Positions 7,834-15,674 are shown, counted from the first letter of the stretch. The stretch is 33,484 bases of DNA from Patescibacteria group bacterium (GCA_018830085.1 JAHJSR010000024.1:1-33484); one strand, 5' to 3'. Numbers and translations are program-made. The notes: generated by a model from the letters alone, not told the origin.

Positions 7834-7857
7834 AAAAAACCGCCTTTTATTCGGCGG
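7834..7857 (-). terminator. Terminator of the GGDEF gene
   Basis: CCGCC and GGCGG form a 5-bp GC-only stem with an 8-base loop and six T on the minus strand. It overlaps the stop codon of the GGDEF gene. Confidence 0.75.
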
Positions 7858-8818
7858 TGGGCTGGATAATACAGACTTGGCCACGTCCCTGCTTTTTGGC
7901 AAGGCGCTTGGCATTTTCCGCAAAAACCAGCAGATTTGTGAGATTGGGGCTGTCCCCAGTTAGGACTGACACCCCCAGGGATGCACTAACACGGTACATG
8001 GATCCATCCGGCAACGGCATCACGATTGCGATAACCGCACTCAACAAATCCTCTGCCAGTCCCTTCATCTCATCTGGTCCGACATTCTCAGCAACAACCA
8101 CGAATTCATCACCACCAGCACGAACCAATGCGTAATCTTGAGACAGTACATCGCGCATAGTTTTTGCAACCAGCTGAATCAACTTATCCCCCATAAGGTG
8201 ACCAGCCGCATCGTTGTAGGTCTTGAAGTGATCGAGATCCAAAAAGATCAACCCAACGTTTCTACCTGTTGTTGCAGCCTTTTTAGTGACCAGAGCAAGT
8301 CGTTCGTTAAACCAGCGACGATTACGGCAACCGGTCAGGTCATCCGTCAAAGCTTGAATCTCCAATTGCTTCCTCTGTTCTACCTCAACAGTGATATCGT
8401 GACACGTGCAAAGAATACGCCTTGGAGATCCCTCAACTTCAACAAAAGAAGCACTAAACTCGACTATGACCACACGCCCCTTTGGGGGAGAAATCATAGC
8501 GCGTTGTTGCTGGATAGGAGCTTGAGAGAGCATCTCGATGATGATTTTTCCATCGATTCCCTTGGGAGAAAGCAGGAAGAACTCAAACAAATTCATGCCT
8601 GCAGTTCTGGCAGCATCTCTCTCTATGCCAAACATCTTTTGAGCTGCCGGGTTCATGTACGTGACGACACCATCGGGTTCGGCGGCAAAGACAGCATCTG
8701 CGATGGAATCGAGCGCGCCCCTTAGAAGAACGTTCTGGTCCCTGAGCCAAAGCACTTCATCCTCATCAGCAGCACCGGGCGGGGGAGAAGTTTTGAATCT
8801 ACTATCGTTTTTTGCCAT
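7847..8818 (-). CDS. PAS-GGDEF protein, predicted diguanylate cyclase
   Basis: Diguanylate cyclases make cyclic di-GMP from two GTP. The 323-aa protein is soluble, with no membrane segment. It has a PAS sensor domain at about residues 30-145 and a GGDEF domain at about 155-315. The active-site loop R-A-G-G-D-E-F (233-239) and the metal-binding F-L-D-L-D (192-196) are intact, so it should be active. The inhibitory RxxD site before the loop reads L-S-Q-D (225-228), losing the arginine, so product inhibition is probably absent. ATG 8818 is preceded by purine-rich GAGG. The gene is more GC-rich than rplU or the DUF192 gene. No EAL or HD-GYP enzyme is in the window. Confidence 0.9.
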   Translation of the reverse strand: MAKNDSRFKTSPPPGAADEDEVLWLRDQNVLLRGALDSIADAVFAAEPDGVVTYMNPAAQKMFGIERDAARTAGMNLFEFFLLSPKGIDGKIIIEMLSQAPIQQQRAMISPPKGRVVIVEFSASFVEVEGSPRRILCTCHDITVEVEQRKQLEIQALTDDLTGCRNRRWFNERLALVTKKAATTGRNVGLIFLDLDHFKTYNDAAGHLMGDKLIQLVAKTMRDVLSQDYALVRAGGDEFVVVAENVGPDEMKGLAEDLLSAVIAIVMPLPDGSMYRVSASLGVSVLTGDSPNLTNLLVFAENAKRLAKKQGRGQVCIIQPTAE

Positions 8819-8865
8819 CGGCCTCAACCCTCATTGGGGTGGTTGGAGTTAATGTACGTAAAAAT

Positions 8866-8894
8866 AAACTACCTGCACTCATGCAAGGTGTCAA
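8866..8894 (-). promoter_or_regulatory. Promoter of the PAS-GGDEF gene
   Basis: On the minus strand TTGACA, a 17-base spacer and TAGTTT give a transcript with a leader of about 40 bases before ATG 8818. The -35 is perfect, the -10 is weak. Confidence 0.5.
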
Positions 8895-8930
8895 CCCTAA
8901 ATTTGGAATTTTTATTTAATAAAAAGGTAG

Positions 8931-9428
8931 TTAAGGAGTTGCAACTACATCCCCTATTTGCCAATTTAAAGATTCGGCCGTACCAGCTGGTATCTCTAAG
9001 ACTCTATCCGCTTTTTCTTTAGATGTATAAGCCGCGGGCATATCCATCTTGGTTGGTACTGGTAAATTGTGGACAATATCTACAATCTTTTTATCATTTA
9101 TAAAAATTATATCAATCGGGAAATTCATATCCTTCATCCAAAAGCGCAAATAATCAGGTTCATTGAATAAAAACAGCATGCCTTCTCCGGCGTTGAGTTG
9201 CTCACGACCCGAAAGACCTTGCTCTCTTTGCGCCTGAGTTTGTGCTAAATCAACAGAAATTGAAATACCATTTATAATAACCAGCGATTTAACCTGACTA
9301 TCAATAGTATTGGAAGCCGAAGGGGCTGGTAAGAACATCAAGACCAAGGAAATGATAACAATGCCTGCTAATAATATAATAAAAGCCGTGATTCTACTTA
9401 TTGGATTACTTATCATTAGACATCGCAT
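8931..9428 (-). CDS. Membrane-anchored DUF192 protein
   Basis: The 165-aa protein has one N-terminal hydrophobic anchor (about residues 13-34) and an exported DUF192 domain. The family pattern is clear: Q-R-E-Q-G-L-S-G-R, G-E-G-M-L-F-L-F, F-W-M-K-D-M-N-F-P-I-D-I-I-F-I. The biochemical role of DUF192 is unknown. It is the last gene of a minus-strand operon, 6 bases after the WecA-like gene. A second ATG at 9416 would remove four residues and is also possible. No lipobox is seen. Confidence 0.85.
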   Translation of the reverse strand: MRCLMISNPISRITAFIILLAGIVIISLVLMFLPAPSASNTIDSQVKSLVIINGISISVDLAQTQAQREQGLSGREQLNAGEGMLFLFNEPDYLRFWMKDMNFPIDIIFINDKKIVDIVHNLPVPTKMDMPAAYTSKEKADRVLEIPAGTAESLNWQIGDVVATP

Positions 9429-9434
9429 AGTAAG

Positions 9435-10544
9435 TTATTTTTTATTTTGATTAAGCGGTAGTTTTTTTTGAATAGCCTTATCTGCAAGCCATGAAGCGAA
9501 AAATGTAAGTAGTACCAAAATCAAAACTAAAAAAATCTTTCCACGAGTTTGCATTAGTAAAGCAGCAACACCGGCAGTGGCGACAATCAACCACAAAAAA
9601 TAAACAATCTGTCGATGACCGATACCCGCATCAAGCAGACGATGATGCAAATGATCCTTATCAGCTTTATACCAAGGCTTGTGATGTTTAATCCGTCTGG
9701 TGATAGCTATGAGAATATCAGCGACAGGTATGGCGAGGACTGCCAGAGCAATGGCAATTTTAGCACTGGACATGATAGCTAAAAAACCTAAACTAAATCC
9801 GGCCATCGTGCTGCCACCTTCGCCAAGAAATTGTTTAGCGGGGTGGATATTACGCGGTAAAAATCCGGCAAATGATCCCGCTACGGCTGCCGATAATATT
9901 GTTGAGATTGGTTGATAATAGGCAGGCATGGCAGATAGAGCACCAACCATAGCTGCTCCTATAACAGTAATACCCGTAACCAAACCATCCAATCCATCAG
10001 CAATTTTTGTGGCATACATAGCAATCATTAACCACACAAAAGTTATTAAGTCCGCAGGAAATACCAAAGACCAAGTTCCACCGAATGGGCTCCAAGTTAG
10101 CCAATCTAGATAAAATGGCATGGAAGTACCCGGATTAGTTACATGTCTAATCGAAGTGCCAGTTAGAATCACAATCAAAGCTGCGACCACTGGAAACAAA
10201 ATACTTTGCCAGGCTTTTAAATCGTATTTATCATCGAGCATGCCTCCAAAATTTAGAATGGCTATACCTGCAACAAAACCGACGACCTGTATCAATTGTA
10301 ATTTGATTGAAAAAACCGATCCCTCAAAACTCAAAATAAATACCAGTATACCTAGCGTAATAGCTATACCCAATCCGCCCCACTGTGGTATGGGGATTTT
10401 ATGGATCTGCCTTTCTGATGTGGGAATATTTAAAGCACCATATAATATAGCCCAGCGCCGACTAGCAAAACTAAATATATATGATAATAAAAAACCTAAT
10501 AAAAAAATAATTAGGCTATAAATAATCATGCTTTGGATTGACAT
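9435..10544 (-). CDS. WecA/MraY-family undecaprenyl-phosphate sugar-1-phosphate transferase
   Basis: Members of this family move a sugar-1-phosphate from a UDP-sugar to undecaprenyl phosphate, starting cell-envelope glycan synthesis at the membrane. The 369-aa protein has about ten membrane helices. It carries the catalytic D-D-K-Y-D (104-108), A-D-G-L-D-G-L (182-188) and the C-terminal D-H-L-H-H-R-L (297-303), which favours the WecA/TagO branch over MraY. Two variations are visible. The usual N-x-x-D-G-L-D-G asparagine is replaced, and the M-G-D-S-G-S motif reads L-G-E-G-G-S (240-245), Asp to Glu. It lies 3 bases after the Clp gene. Confidence 0.85.
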   Translation of the reverse strand: MSIQSMIIYSLIIFLLGFLLSYIFSFASRRWAILYGALNIPTSERQIHKIPIPQWGGLGIAITLGILVFILSFEGSVFSIKLQLIQVVGFVAGIAILNFGGMLDDKYDLKAWQSILFPVVAALIVILTGTSIRHVTNPGTSMPFYLDWLTWSPFGGTWSLVFPADLITFVWLMIAMYATKIADGLDGLVTGITVIGAAMVGALSAMPAYYQPISTILSAAVAGSFAGFLPRNIHPAKQFLGEGGSTMAGFSLGFLAIMSSAKIAIALAVLAIPVADILIAITRRIKHHKPWYKADKDHLHHRLLDAGIGHRQIVYFLWLIVATAGVAALLMQTRGKIFLVLILVLLTFFASWLADKAIQKKLPLNQNKK

Positions 10545-10547
10545 ATG

Positions 10548-13262
10548 CTAGGCAAGTGGATTGGCTGCTTTTTCAACATGCAGAGTACCATCGTTATGCA
10601 AAACGATTGTATCATGGCGATCCACCTCTTGTTTTAATAGCAGATCTGCAATATTTGTGTCTACCCTGTCTTGAATCACGCGACGCAATGGACGTGCGCC
10701 AAAAGCCGGATCAAATCCAGCGTCCGCCAAATCTTCCACAGCCGGATCTTCGGCACGGAATCTGATTCCTTTTGCTTCTAAATTCTTAGCTATACGACCC
10801 AACATTAGCCATGCAATTTGAACAACTTGATCGCGGGTAAGTGGTTTAAATACAATAATATTGTCGAAACGGTTTAGAAATTCAGGTCTAAAAATTCCTT
10901 TCAATTCTCTTTCCAGTAAAACTGTTTTAATCTGTTCAGCGCTTTTGCCTTGAGCAATAGCGTTTTGAATATATGATGTACCAGCGTTTGAAGTCATTAT
11001 AATTACAGCGTTTGTAAAATCTATAACACGTCCAACTCCATCAGTTAAACGACCATCATCCATGACCTGTAAAAAAAGTGTTAGTACGTCAGGATGAGCT
11101 TTTTCAATTTCATCAAGAAGAACAATTGTGAAAGGTTTTTTTCGGACAGCTTCTGTTAACAAGCCCCCTCTTTCATCTTGAGGAAAACCAATCATTCGAG
11201 TAACAGACATCTGCTCTTGATACTCTGACATATCTAACCTAATCATTGCGTTTTCATCACCAAAATACTCTTGAGCTAAAGTTTTAGCTGTCTCGGTCTT
11301 ACCAACACCAGTTGGACCTAAGAATAAGAAATTAGCGATAGGACGTTTACCTTCGCGGAGTTCTGCTCTGGCTCTGCGCATTGCTTGCGCTACTGCTTTT
11401 ACAGCATCATCCTGCCCAATTACACGTCCATGCATACGATCTTCTAGATCAAGAAGTCGACGCGACTCTTCTTTGGTAACCATCTCAACAGGAATATCAG
11501 TTTTATCATGTACTATCTTGGCCACATCTTCCGCGGTTACAAATGAACCTTCTCCGCGTGATTTGCGAACCAAAACCGCTGATTCTCTTAGCACGTTGAG
11601 CGCGCTTTGGGGCGCTGCTACATCGTGCAAATATCGTAATGAGAGTGTTGCGGCTTTTTCCAGCGCAGCATAAGAAAGATATACTTGATTTTTGTATTCA
11701 ATTGTTCCTGATTTGGCCATTAAAACTTGGACTGTTTGTTCAGCATCGGCAGGAGGAACGACTACTTTTACAAGTTTTTTACCCAAACTACGGCGCTCTA
11801 AGTATTGCGTCCAGGATTGTTGTGAAGTTGTAGCAACTACCGTGAAATAACCCTTGTCCAATTCACTGGCAAATGTTTCTGCTAAATCCATAGGTCCTGA
11901 TCCACCTCCGACCAGTGCCTCGATTCCATAAAGTGCTAAGACTATATTGCCAGAAACTGCTACTTCATGGAGCATAGCCAAAAGCCTTTCTGCGGCCAAA
12001 CCAGGATCGCCTGCCGCCACAACTTGAGCTAGATTAACAGAAACCAATCGTTTATCAAAAAGTAATTCCGGAACTTCCTCTTCTACCATTTGTCTGGCCA
12101 ATTGTTCGATTACTGCAGCTTTACCACAACCAGTCTCGCCAACCAAAACAACTGATTGCTGACCACTTTCCAAGCCACGTAAAAGATCATCCATTACTTT
12201 TTGATTACCAATCATGGGACTTAAATACCCCCTAAGTGCTAAAAGAGTTAAATCTTCACTATAACGATCTAAAAGAGGTGTTTGCATCGCAGTCATAGCT
12301 CGATTCATTGATGTTTTTGGTTTGAATCTCGCTAGCATTGTAAAACGCTCATGATCTTCACGTAATTTATCATGCAACAACACCCATTTAGCTACATTTA
12401 TAATATACGAAGGTGGGAATTCCAGACGATCTAATACATCTTGTAGTTTTTCACTATCTAAAAAAGCCTGAAGAAATATTTCCATGGGCGAGACGTATTT
12501 ACGATGTGTTTGGTTGGCATAAGCAAAAGCAGCAACCAAAGTGCGTTTAGCCTCGCGTGAAAAAGTTATGGGTGGAGATCCGGCGTTTTCTGTTTGAATC
12601 AATTGAGCCAAGGAATCCTTAACATTTTCAAAACGCATTCCTAAACGCGCCATGAATAATGCCCCGGATCGACTTGCAAGAACTGCGCTAAACAAAATAA
12701 CCGGTGAGATCTCAACCCTGCCCGTATCTTTGGCAATTTTATAAGCCGATTCAATAACTTCCATCGCTGGTTCGGAAAAATACGGGCTTACTTCAAGAGC
12801 GGTTTGCTTTTGAGTCTGTCCTAAATCTTTATGTGGCAACCAGTTTGGTAACTCTTTAGCTGGTTTTGTAAACTCACTTATACGAAAAATAAAAAAAGCC
12901 GTAAAAACAATAGCCAGATAAAACAAAGAAACAAACCAGTACCCAGCCGACCAAAAAGAAATAGTTTGTAAATCTTGAAATGAATAAAATCTAATGACGT
13001 TCCAAAAAAAGATAGCCACAAAAGCAATAATTATTGCTAATACCATAAGGTGAATGGCTGCATTTACTTTAATTCTAAACTTTCTAATAGCTGCGGTAAA
13101 ATCATCAACAATGGTATTCCAAATCAGAAATCCATATTCACTAGGGATACCCACACCTGCGCCACGGCACTGTTTGCAATTTACTGATGCACGCGGATCT
13201 CCATTGCAAGCGTTGCAAACTATTGCCTGTGGACTTGTGGGAAAATTACTTTCTTGTGGCAT
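10548..13262 (-). CDS. Membrane-anchored Clp/Hsp100 AAA+ ATPase with degenerate first AAA domain
   Basis: Clp/Hsp100 proteins are ring-shaped unfoldases. This 904-aa form begins with a DnaJ-like C-x-x-C-x-G zinc motif (C16, C19, C29, C32). Two membrane helices (about 68-90 and 103-127) and a Clp-N-like helical domain (about 155-300) follow. The first AAA domain has a Walker A of G-E-T-G-C-G-K-A (Thr lost), a Walker B position reading A-L-Y-G-I-E instead of F-I-D-E-I-H, and G-K-K-L in place of the E-R-R-F arginine fingers, so it is probably inactive. The second is canonical: Walker A 649-656, L-L-D-E-I-E 715-720, R-P-E-F-L-N-R-F, and G-A-R-P-L-R-R 855-861. The V/I/L-G-F ClpP-docking loop and the long ClpB middle domain are both missing. 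It starts 4 bases after the 13266 gene. Confidence 0.9.
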   Translation of the reverse strand: MPQESNFPTSPQAIVCNACNGDPRASVNCKQCRGAGVGIPSEYGFLIWNTIVDDFTAAIRKFRIKVNAAIHLMVLAIIIAFVAIFFWNVIRFYSFQDLQTISFWSAGYWFVSLFYLAIVFTAFFIFRISEFTKPAKELPNWLPHKDLGQTQKQTALEVSPYFSEPAMEVIESAYKIAKDTGRVEISPVILFSAVLASRSGALFMARLGMRFENVKDSLAQLIQTENAGSPPITFSREAKRTLVAAFAYANQTHRKYVSPMEIFLQAFLDSEKLQDVLDRLEFPPSYIINVAKWVLLHDKLREDHERFTMLARFKPKTSMNRAMTAMQTPLLDRYSEDLTLLALRGYLSPMIGNQKVMDDLLRGLESGQQSVVLVGETGCGKAAVIEQLARQMVEEEVPELLFDKRLVSVNLAQVVAAGDPGLAAERLLAMLHEVAVSGNIVLALYGIEALVGGGSGPMDLAETFASELDKGYFTVVATTSQQSWTQYLERRSLGKKLVKVVVPPADAEQTVQVLMAKSGTIEYKNQVYLSYAALEKAATLSLRYLHDVAAPQSALNVLRESAVLVRKSRGEGSFVTAEDVAKIVHDKTDIPVEMVTKEESRRLLDLEDRMHGRVIGQDDAVKAVAQAMRRARAELREGKRPIANFLFLGPTGVGKTETAKTLAQEYFGDENAMIRLDMSEYQEQMSVTRMIGFPQDERGGLLTEAVRKKPFTIVLLDEIEKAHPDVLTLFLQVMDDGRLTDGVGRVIDFTNAVIIMTSNAGTSYIQNAIAQGKSAEQIKTVLLERELKGIFRPEFLNRFDNIIVFKPLTRDQVVQIAWLMLGRIAKNLEAKGIRFRAEDPAVEDLADAGFDPAFGARPLRRVIQDRVDTNIADLLLKQEVDRHDTIVLHNDGTLHVEKAANPLA

Positions 13263-13265
13263 AAT

Positions 13266-13658
13266 TTAAAAAGGCAGTTGTAAAAAAAACAAACCGGAAA
13301 AAATATTTTGCAATGCTAATAGTAAGGCTATAGGTGGAAGCGCGACCCAAGCCATGGCAAAAAGAAAATAGACGCAAGCTTCTGCGACCAATGCTATTCC
13401 CCTACCCAGGATTACAAAAAAACGCATTCCCACGCTAATTAAACGGCCAACTAAATCATACTGGCCATACATTGGCACAAAGAAATTTTTAAACCAGATC
13501 TTAAAAGCGTATTGCTTTGATCGATATTCTAGACCCTCGATACACCATTTAATAAATTTTTTTAAACCTTTGGTGTACCACCAAATAGGAAACCAAATAA
13601 TACTGCCAAATAAATCGACAAACACGAGCCGAATTAGTGCCTCGGAACGTTGCATCAT
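13266..13658 (-). CDS. Hypothetical membrane protein, operon partner of the Clp ATPase (130 aa)
   Basis: No family is recognised. It starts M-M-Q-R-S-E-A-L-I-R and has an N-terminal hydrophobic segment (about residues 10-30), a basic aromatic-rich middle (K-K-F-I-K-W to K-I-W-F-K-N), and a long hydrophobic C-terminal half with two or three helices. The ATG at 13658 (or 13655) lies 6 bases after a perfect extended -10 box, so the mRNA is probably leaderless. A TTG further upstream would lie before the transcript start. It is the first gene of the operon with the membrane Clp ATPase, separated by 3 bases, and a physical partnership is plausible from this coupling alone. Confidence 0.65.
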   Translation of the reverse strand: MMQRSEALIRLVFVDLFGSIIWFPIWWYTKGLKKFIKWCIEGLEYRSKQYAFKIWFKNFFVPMYGQYDLVGRLISVGMRFFVILGRGIALVAEACVYFLFAMAWVALPPIALLLALQNIFSGLFFLQLPF

Positions 13659-13664
13659 ATAAAT

Positions 13665-13673
13665 ATTATAGCA
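13665..13673 (-). promoter_or_regulatory. Extended -10 promoter of the Clp operon
   Basis: The minus strand reads TGCTATAAT, a complete extended -10, ending 6 bases before ATG 13658. No good -35 is present. The predicted transcript starts at the initiator codon. Confidence 0.7.
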
Positions 13674-13705
13674 CAATTATGATTGGACTTCGAGTGAGTT
13701 ATTTT

Positions 13706-13737
13706 AAAAACAATAAAGGGCGCATAGTGATGCGCCC
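13706..13737 (-). terminator. Strong terminator of the candidate RNA
   Basis: GGGCGCAT and ATGCGCCC form a perfect 8-bp stem with a 4-base loop. On the minus strand it is followed by a T-rich tract. No protein gene ends just before it. Confidence 0.85.
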
Positions 13738-14225
13738 ACGCCAGTGGAGAGAGGTCCCCGGTAGTTCCAAGTGAAGGAACTGACCATACCTTCGTTACGG
13801 TGTCTTGATTTGGCCATTGGCTTGGCACAGCTTTGGCGGTTATAGATATTTGAGTACTTTGCCTGGCTGTGGTTGCCGTGATGCCATGTTACCTGAAGGA
13901 GCTGGGACCGGTTCGGGAGAGTACATTATGCCCGAGGGCGACCAATGGATAGGTCGCAAATTGTGCGGCTTAGTATGCCGCTGCACAAGGATGGCCGCCT
14001 CATGCTATAGCAGTGTCACGATCTTTCCCCGGAACTGGCTTCCAGAGTGCCATGATCGTCGTCCCGTTTATTAGGACTCGTACCCTCATCACCTATATCT
14101 TCACTCCTCTGTGTTTGGGGTCTGGTAAGTTGTTTTTGTTTTTGGCGTTGCCTACTGTCGCTGTCATTTGGTTGGTGCCATTTGGCGATATGTGGCCACA
14201 CAGAGGTGATGAGGTGATATATAAA
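13706..14225 (-). ncRNA. Candidate large structured RNA, about 500 nt, family unknown
   Basis: This 745-bp gap between the Clp operon and ftsL has no convincing open frame on either strand, yet it is GC-rich and packed with hairpins. Clear stems include AGTTCC/GGAACT (13763-13781), TCGGG/CCCGA (13913-13935), GCGACC/GGTCGC (13938-13957), TTGTGCGGC with GCCGC-T-GCACAA (13961-13988), ACGATC/GATCGT (14018-14059) enclosing CTGG/CCAG, and a nested pair CCTCATCACC/GGTGATGAGG (14083-14215) with CTCTGTGT/ACACAGAG. On the minus strand a TTGACA lies at 14245-14250 and a strong terminator at 13706-13737. I looked for RNase P, tmRNA, SRP and 6S hallmarks and found none that fit. Direction is inferred from the terminator and -35 box. 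Confidence 0.55.
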
Positions 14226-14250
14226 TGACATATTTTTCGTAATATGTCAA
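14226..14250 (-). promoter_or_regulatory. Palindrome overlapping a -35-like TTGACA
   Basis: TGACATAT and ATATGTCA form an 8-bp perfect inverted repeat with an 8-base gap, and one arm is part of a minus-strand TTGACA (14245-14250). It fits an operator or promoter for the candidate RNA, although the -10 at the expected distance is poor. Confidence 0.45.
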
Positions 14251-14264
14251 GGTATTTAGTGGGT

Positions 14265-14303
14265 ATAAAAAAACTCCTCCAAAAACGCGCAGTCGGAGGA
14301 GTT
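14265..14303 (-). terminator. Terminator of the mraZ-rsmH-ftsL operon
   Basis: AACTCCTCC and GGAGGAGTT form a 9-bp perfect stem, with a T-run directly after it on the minus strand. It lies about 100 bases past the ftsL stop, so the operon ends without ftsI or mur genes. Confidence 0.8.
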
Positions 14304-14403
14304 ACTAACTTTTTATTTTTTTGTTTATTATTTTTGTATTTTTTATTTCTGTCCTATATCTCGCAACTTTTGTGAGGCTTATAAATCAATGGCGGTAGAT
14401 TTT

Positions 14404-14742
14404 TTAGCGGAGCACATAAGAATGCGAGGCTGGATTAATATATTCAGGGTTCCTCATTTCTATAAATCCCAGATCTTCTGCTTTGGAAGTCAAAGCGTAT
14501 AAGGATGAACTGCGTGCGACCGTATCTTCGGAAGCTGTAATATCAGATTGGAGTTGAACGATTTGTCGCTCCAATTTTTGTAATCTATCTCCACGTGGTG
14601 CAGCACGCGTAACCTGCATCACATACATGGCTGTAAACCCTAGCCAAGCAACCATGGCCAACAATCCCCAAGCCAAAGCTCCTTGTGGCAACTGTCGGGC
14701 AATGGGCTGTTTAAAGCCAAAGCGCTGATGCGGTCTTGTCAT
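14404..14742 (-). CDS. ftsL: FtsL/DivIC-like cell division protein
   Basis: FtsL is a small bitopic membrane protein that helps assemble the septal peptidoglycan synthase. The 112-aa protein has a basic cytoplasmic start, one membrane helix (about residues 22-44) and a coiled coil (about 52-82), the normal FtsL plan. Sequence identity in this family is always low, so the call leans on position directly after rsmH. ATG 14742 was chosen because it overlaps the rsmH stop as ATGA, a classic coupling arrangement. An ATG at 14766 is also in frame. Confidence 0.75.
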   Translation of the reverse strand: MTRPHQRFGFKQPIARQLPQGALAWGLLAMVAWLGFTAMYVMQVTRAAPRGDRLQKLERQIVQLQSDITASEDTVARSSSLYALTSKAEDLGFIEMRNPEYINPASHSYVLR

Positions 14743-15674
14743 AGCAATAGCGTAGGTTCGGGACATAAATTTTGGTTTTGGATTGCGTTTTTATGCGCTA
14801 CTCGCAACTTTGCGCTGCGGGCACGCGGGTTTATTTTGATTTCGTTTTCGGTCGGTAAGATAGGTTTTTTACTGACCGTAAAATCTTTGAATGATTTAAA
14901 TGTTTGTTTTACAATACGATCTTCTAATGAATGAAAACTTATAACCACGATCACACCATTAGGGGCCAGTATTTTTCTGGCTCCTTGTAGTGCAACTTTT
15001 AAAGATTCCAATTCATCATTAACCGCTATTCTGAGGGCTTGAAAGACTTTTGTAGCCGGATGAATTCGTGCTTTTGTTGCCGTTTGTGAACTTTTTTCTG
15101 CTATCAACCCAGCTAAATCAAATGTTGTCTCAAACTTTTTTTGTCGTCTGCGAGCAACAATTGCTTTCGCGATAGATGTAGCGCGCTTTTCTTCGCCATA
15201 AACTCTAAAGAGTCTTGTCAGTTCTTTTTCTGACCAGCGATTTACGATGGTGGCTGCTGTTAGGCCGTCTTGGTTGGCGTTAGGGCCTAATCTCATGTCT
15301 AAAGGACCATCTATTTGGAAAGATATGCCTTTGGATTCATCAGCAAGCTGATCGGATGAGATACCAAGATCAAAGAGAATGCCATCAAATGGACCTAAAC
15401 CGGACTCGTTAGCAACCTGTTCAATATTGCGGAAGTTTGATTCCACGATTTGCCAACGATTACCAAAATCCTTTTGTTTACTACGAGCATTTGTTAATGC
15501 AAGTGGATCAACATCAAAGGAGATCAATCGGCCGTTTGGACCTAAATTTTTTAGCATCTCGATAGAGTGCGTTGCACCTCCCAAGGTCGCATCAATATAG
15601 CGCCCTCCGTTTTTTATTTGGAGCGCGTCTAATACTTCGCTGACCATGACAGCGTTGTGCATACTCTTTGCCAT
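14739..15674 (-). CDS. rsmH: 16S rRNA (cytosine(1402)-N(4))-methyltransferase RsmH
   Basis: RsmH methylates N4 of C1402 in the 16S rRNA decoding site using S-adenosylmethionine. At 311 aa it has standard length. The SAM-binding motif I (Y-I-D-A-T-L-G-G-A-T-H-S, about residues 26-37), F-D-G-I-L-F-D-L-G-I-S-S near residue 100, D-M-R-L-G, V-I-S-F-H-S-L-E-D-R-I-V-K and the C-terminal N-P-R-A-R-S-A-K-L-R are all present. The gene lies 4 bases downstream of mraZ and overlaps ftsL by four bases. Confidence 0.95.
   Translation of the reverse strand: MAKSMHNAVMVSEVLDALQIKNGGRYIDATLGGATHSIEMLKNLGPNGRLISFDVDPLALTNARSKQKDFGNRWQIVESNFRNIEQVANESGLGPFDGILFDLGISSDQLADESKGISFQIDGPLDMRLGPNANQDGLTAATIVNRWSEKELTRLFRVYGEEKRATSIAKAIVARRRQKKFETTFDLAGLIAEKSSQTATKARIHPATKVFQALRIAVNDELESLKVALQGARKILAPNGVIVVISFHSLEDRIVKQTFKSFKDFTVSKKPILPTENEIKINPRARSAKLRVAHKNAIQNQNLCPEPTLLL

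Noticed and set aside
8138-8725. A 195-codon plus-strand frame inside the PAS-GGDEF gene
   Set aside because: It is antisense to the clear PAS and GGDEF domains, with no protein family resemblance.
13706-14225. RNase P RNA, tmRNA or SRP RNA
   Set aside because: The GAGGAAAGTCC core and ACAGAA segment of RNase P, the GGTTCGA tRNA-like end and tag frame of tmRNA, and the SRP GGAAG loop were all looked for and not found.
13805-14228. Open frames of 71-89 codons across the region between the Clp operon and ftsL
   Set aside because: They overlap each other on both strands, have odd composition (many Cys, Arg, Trp), no ribosome binding sites, and cover strong hairpins. A structured RNA explains the region better.
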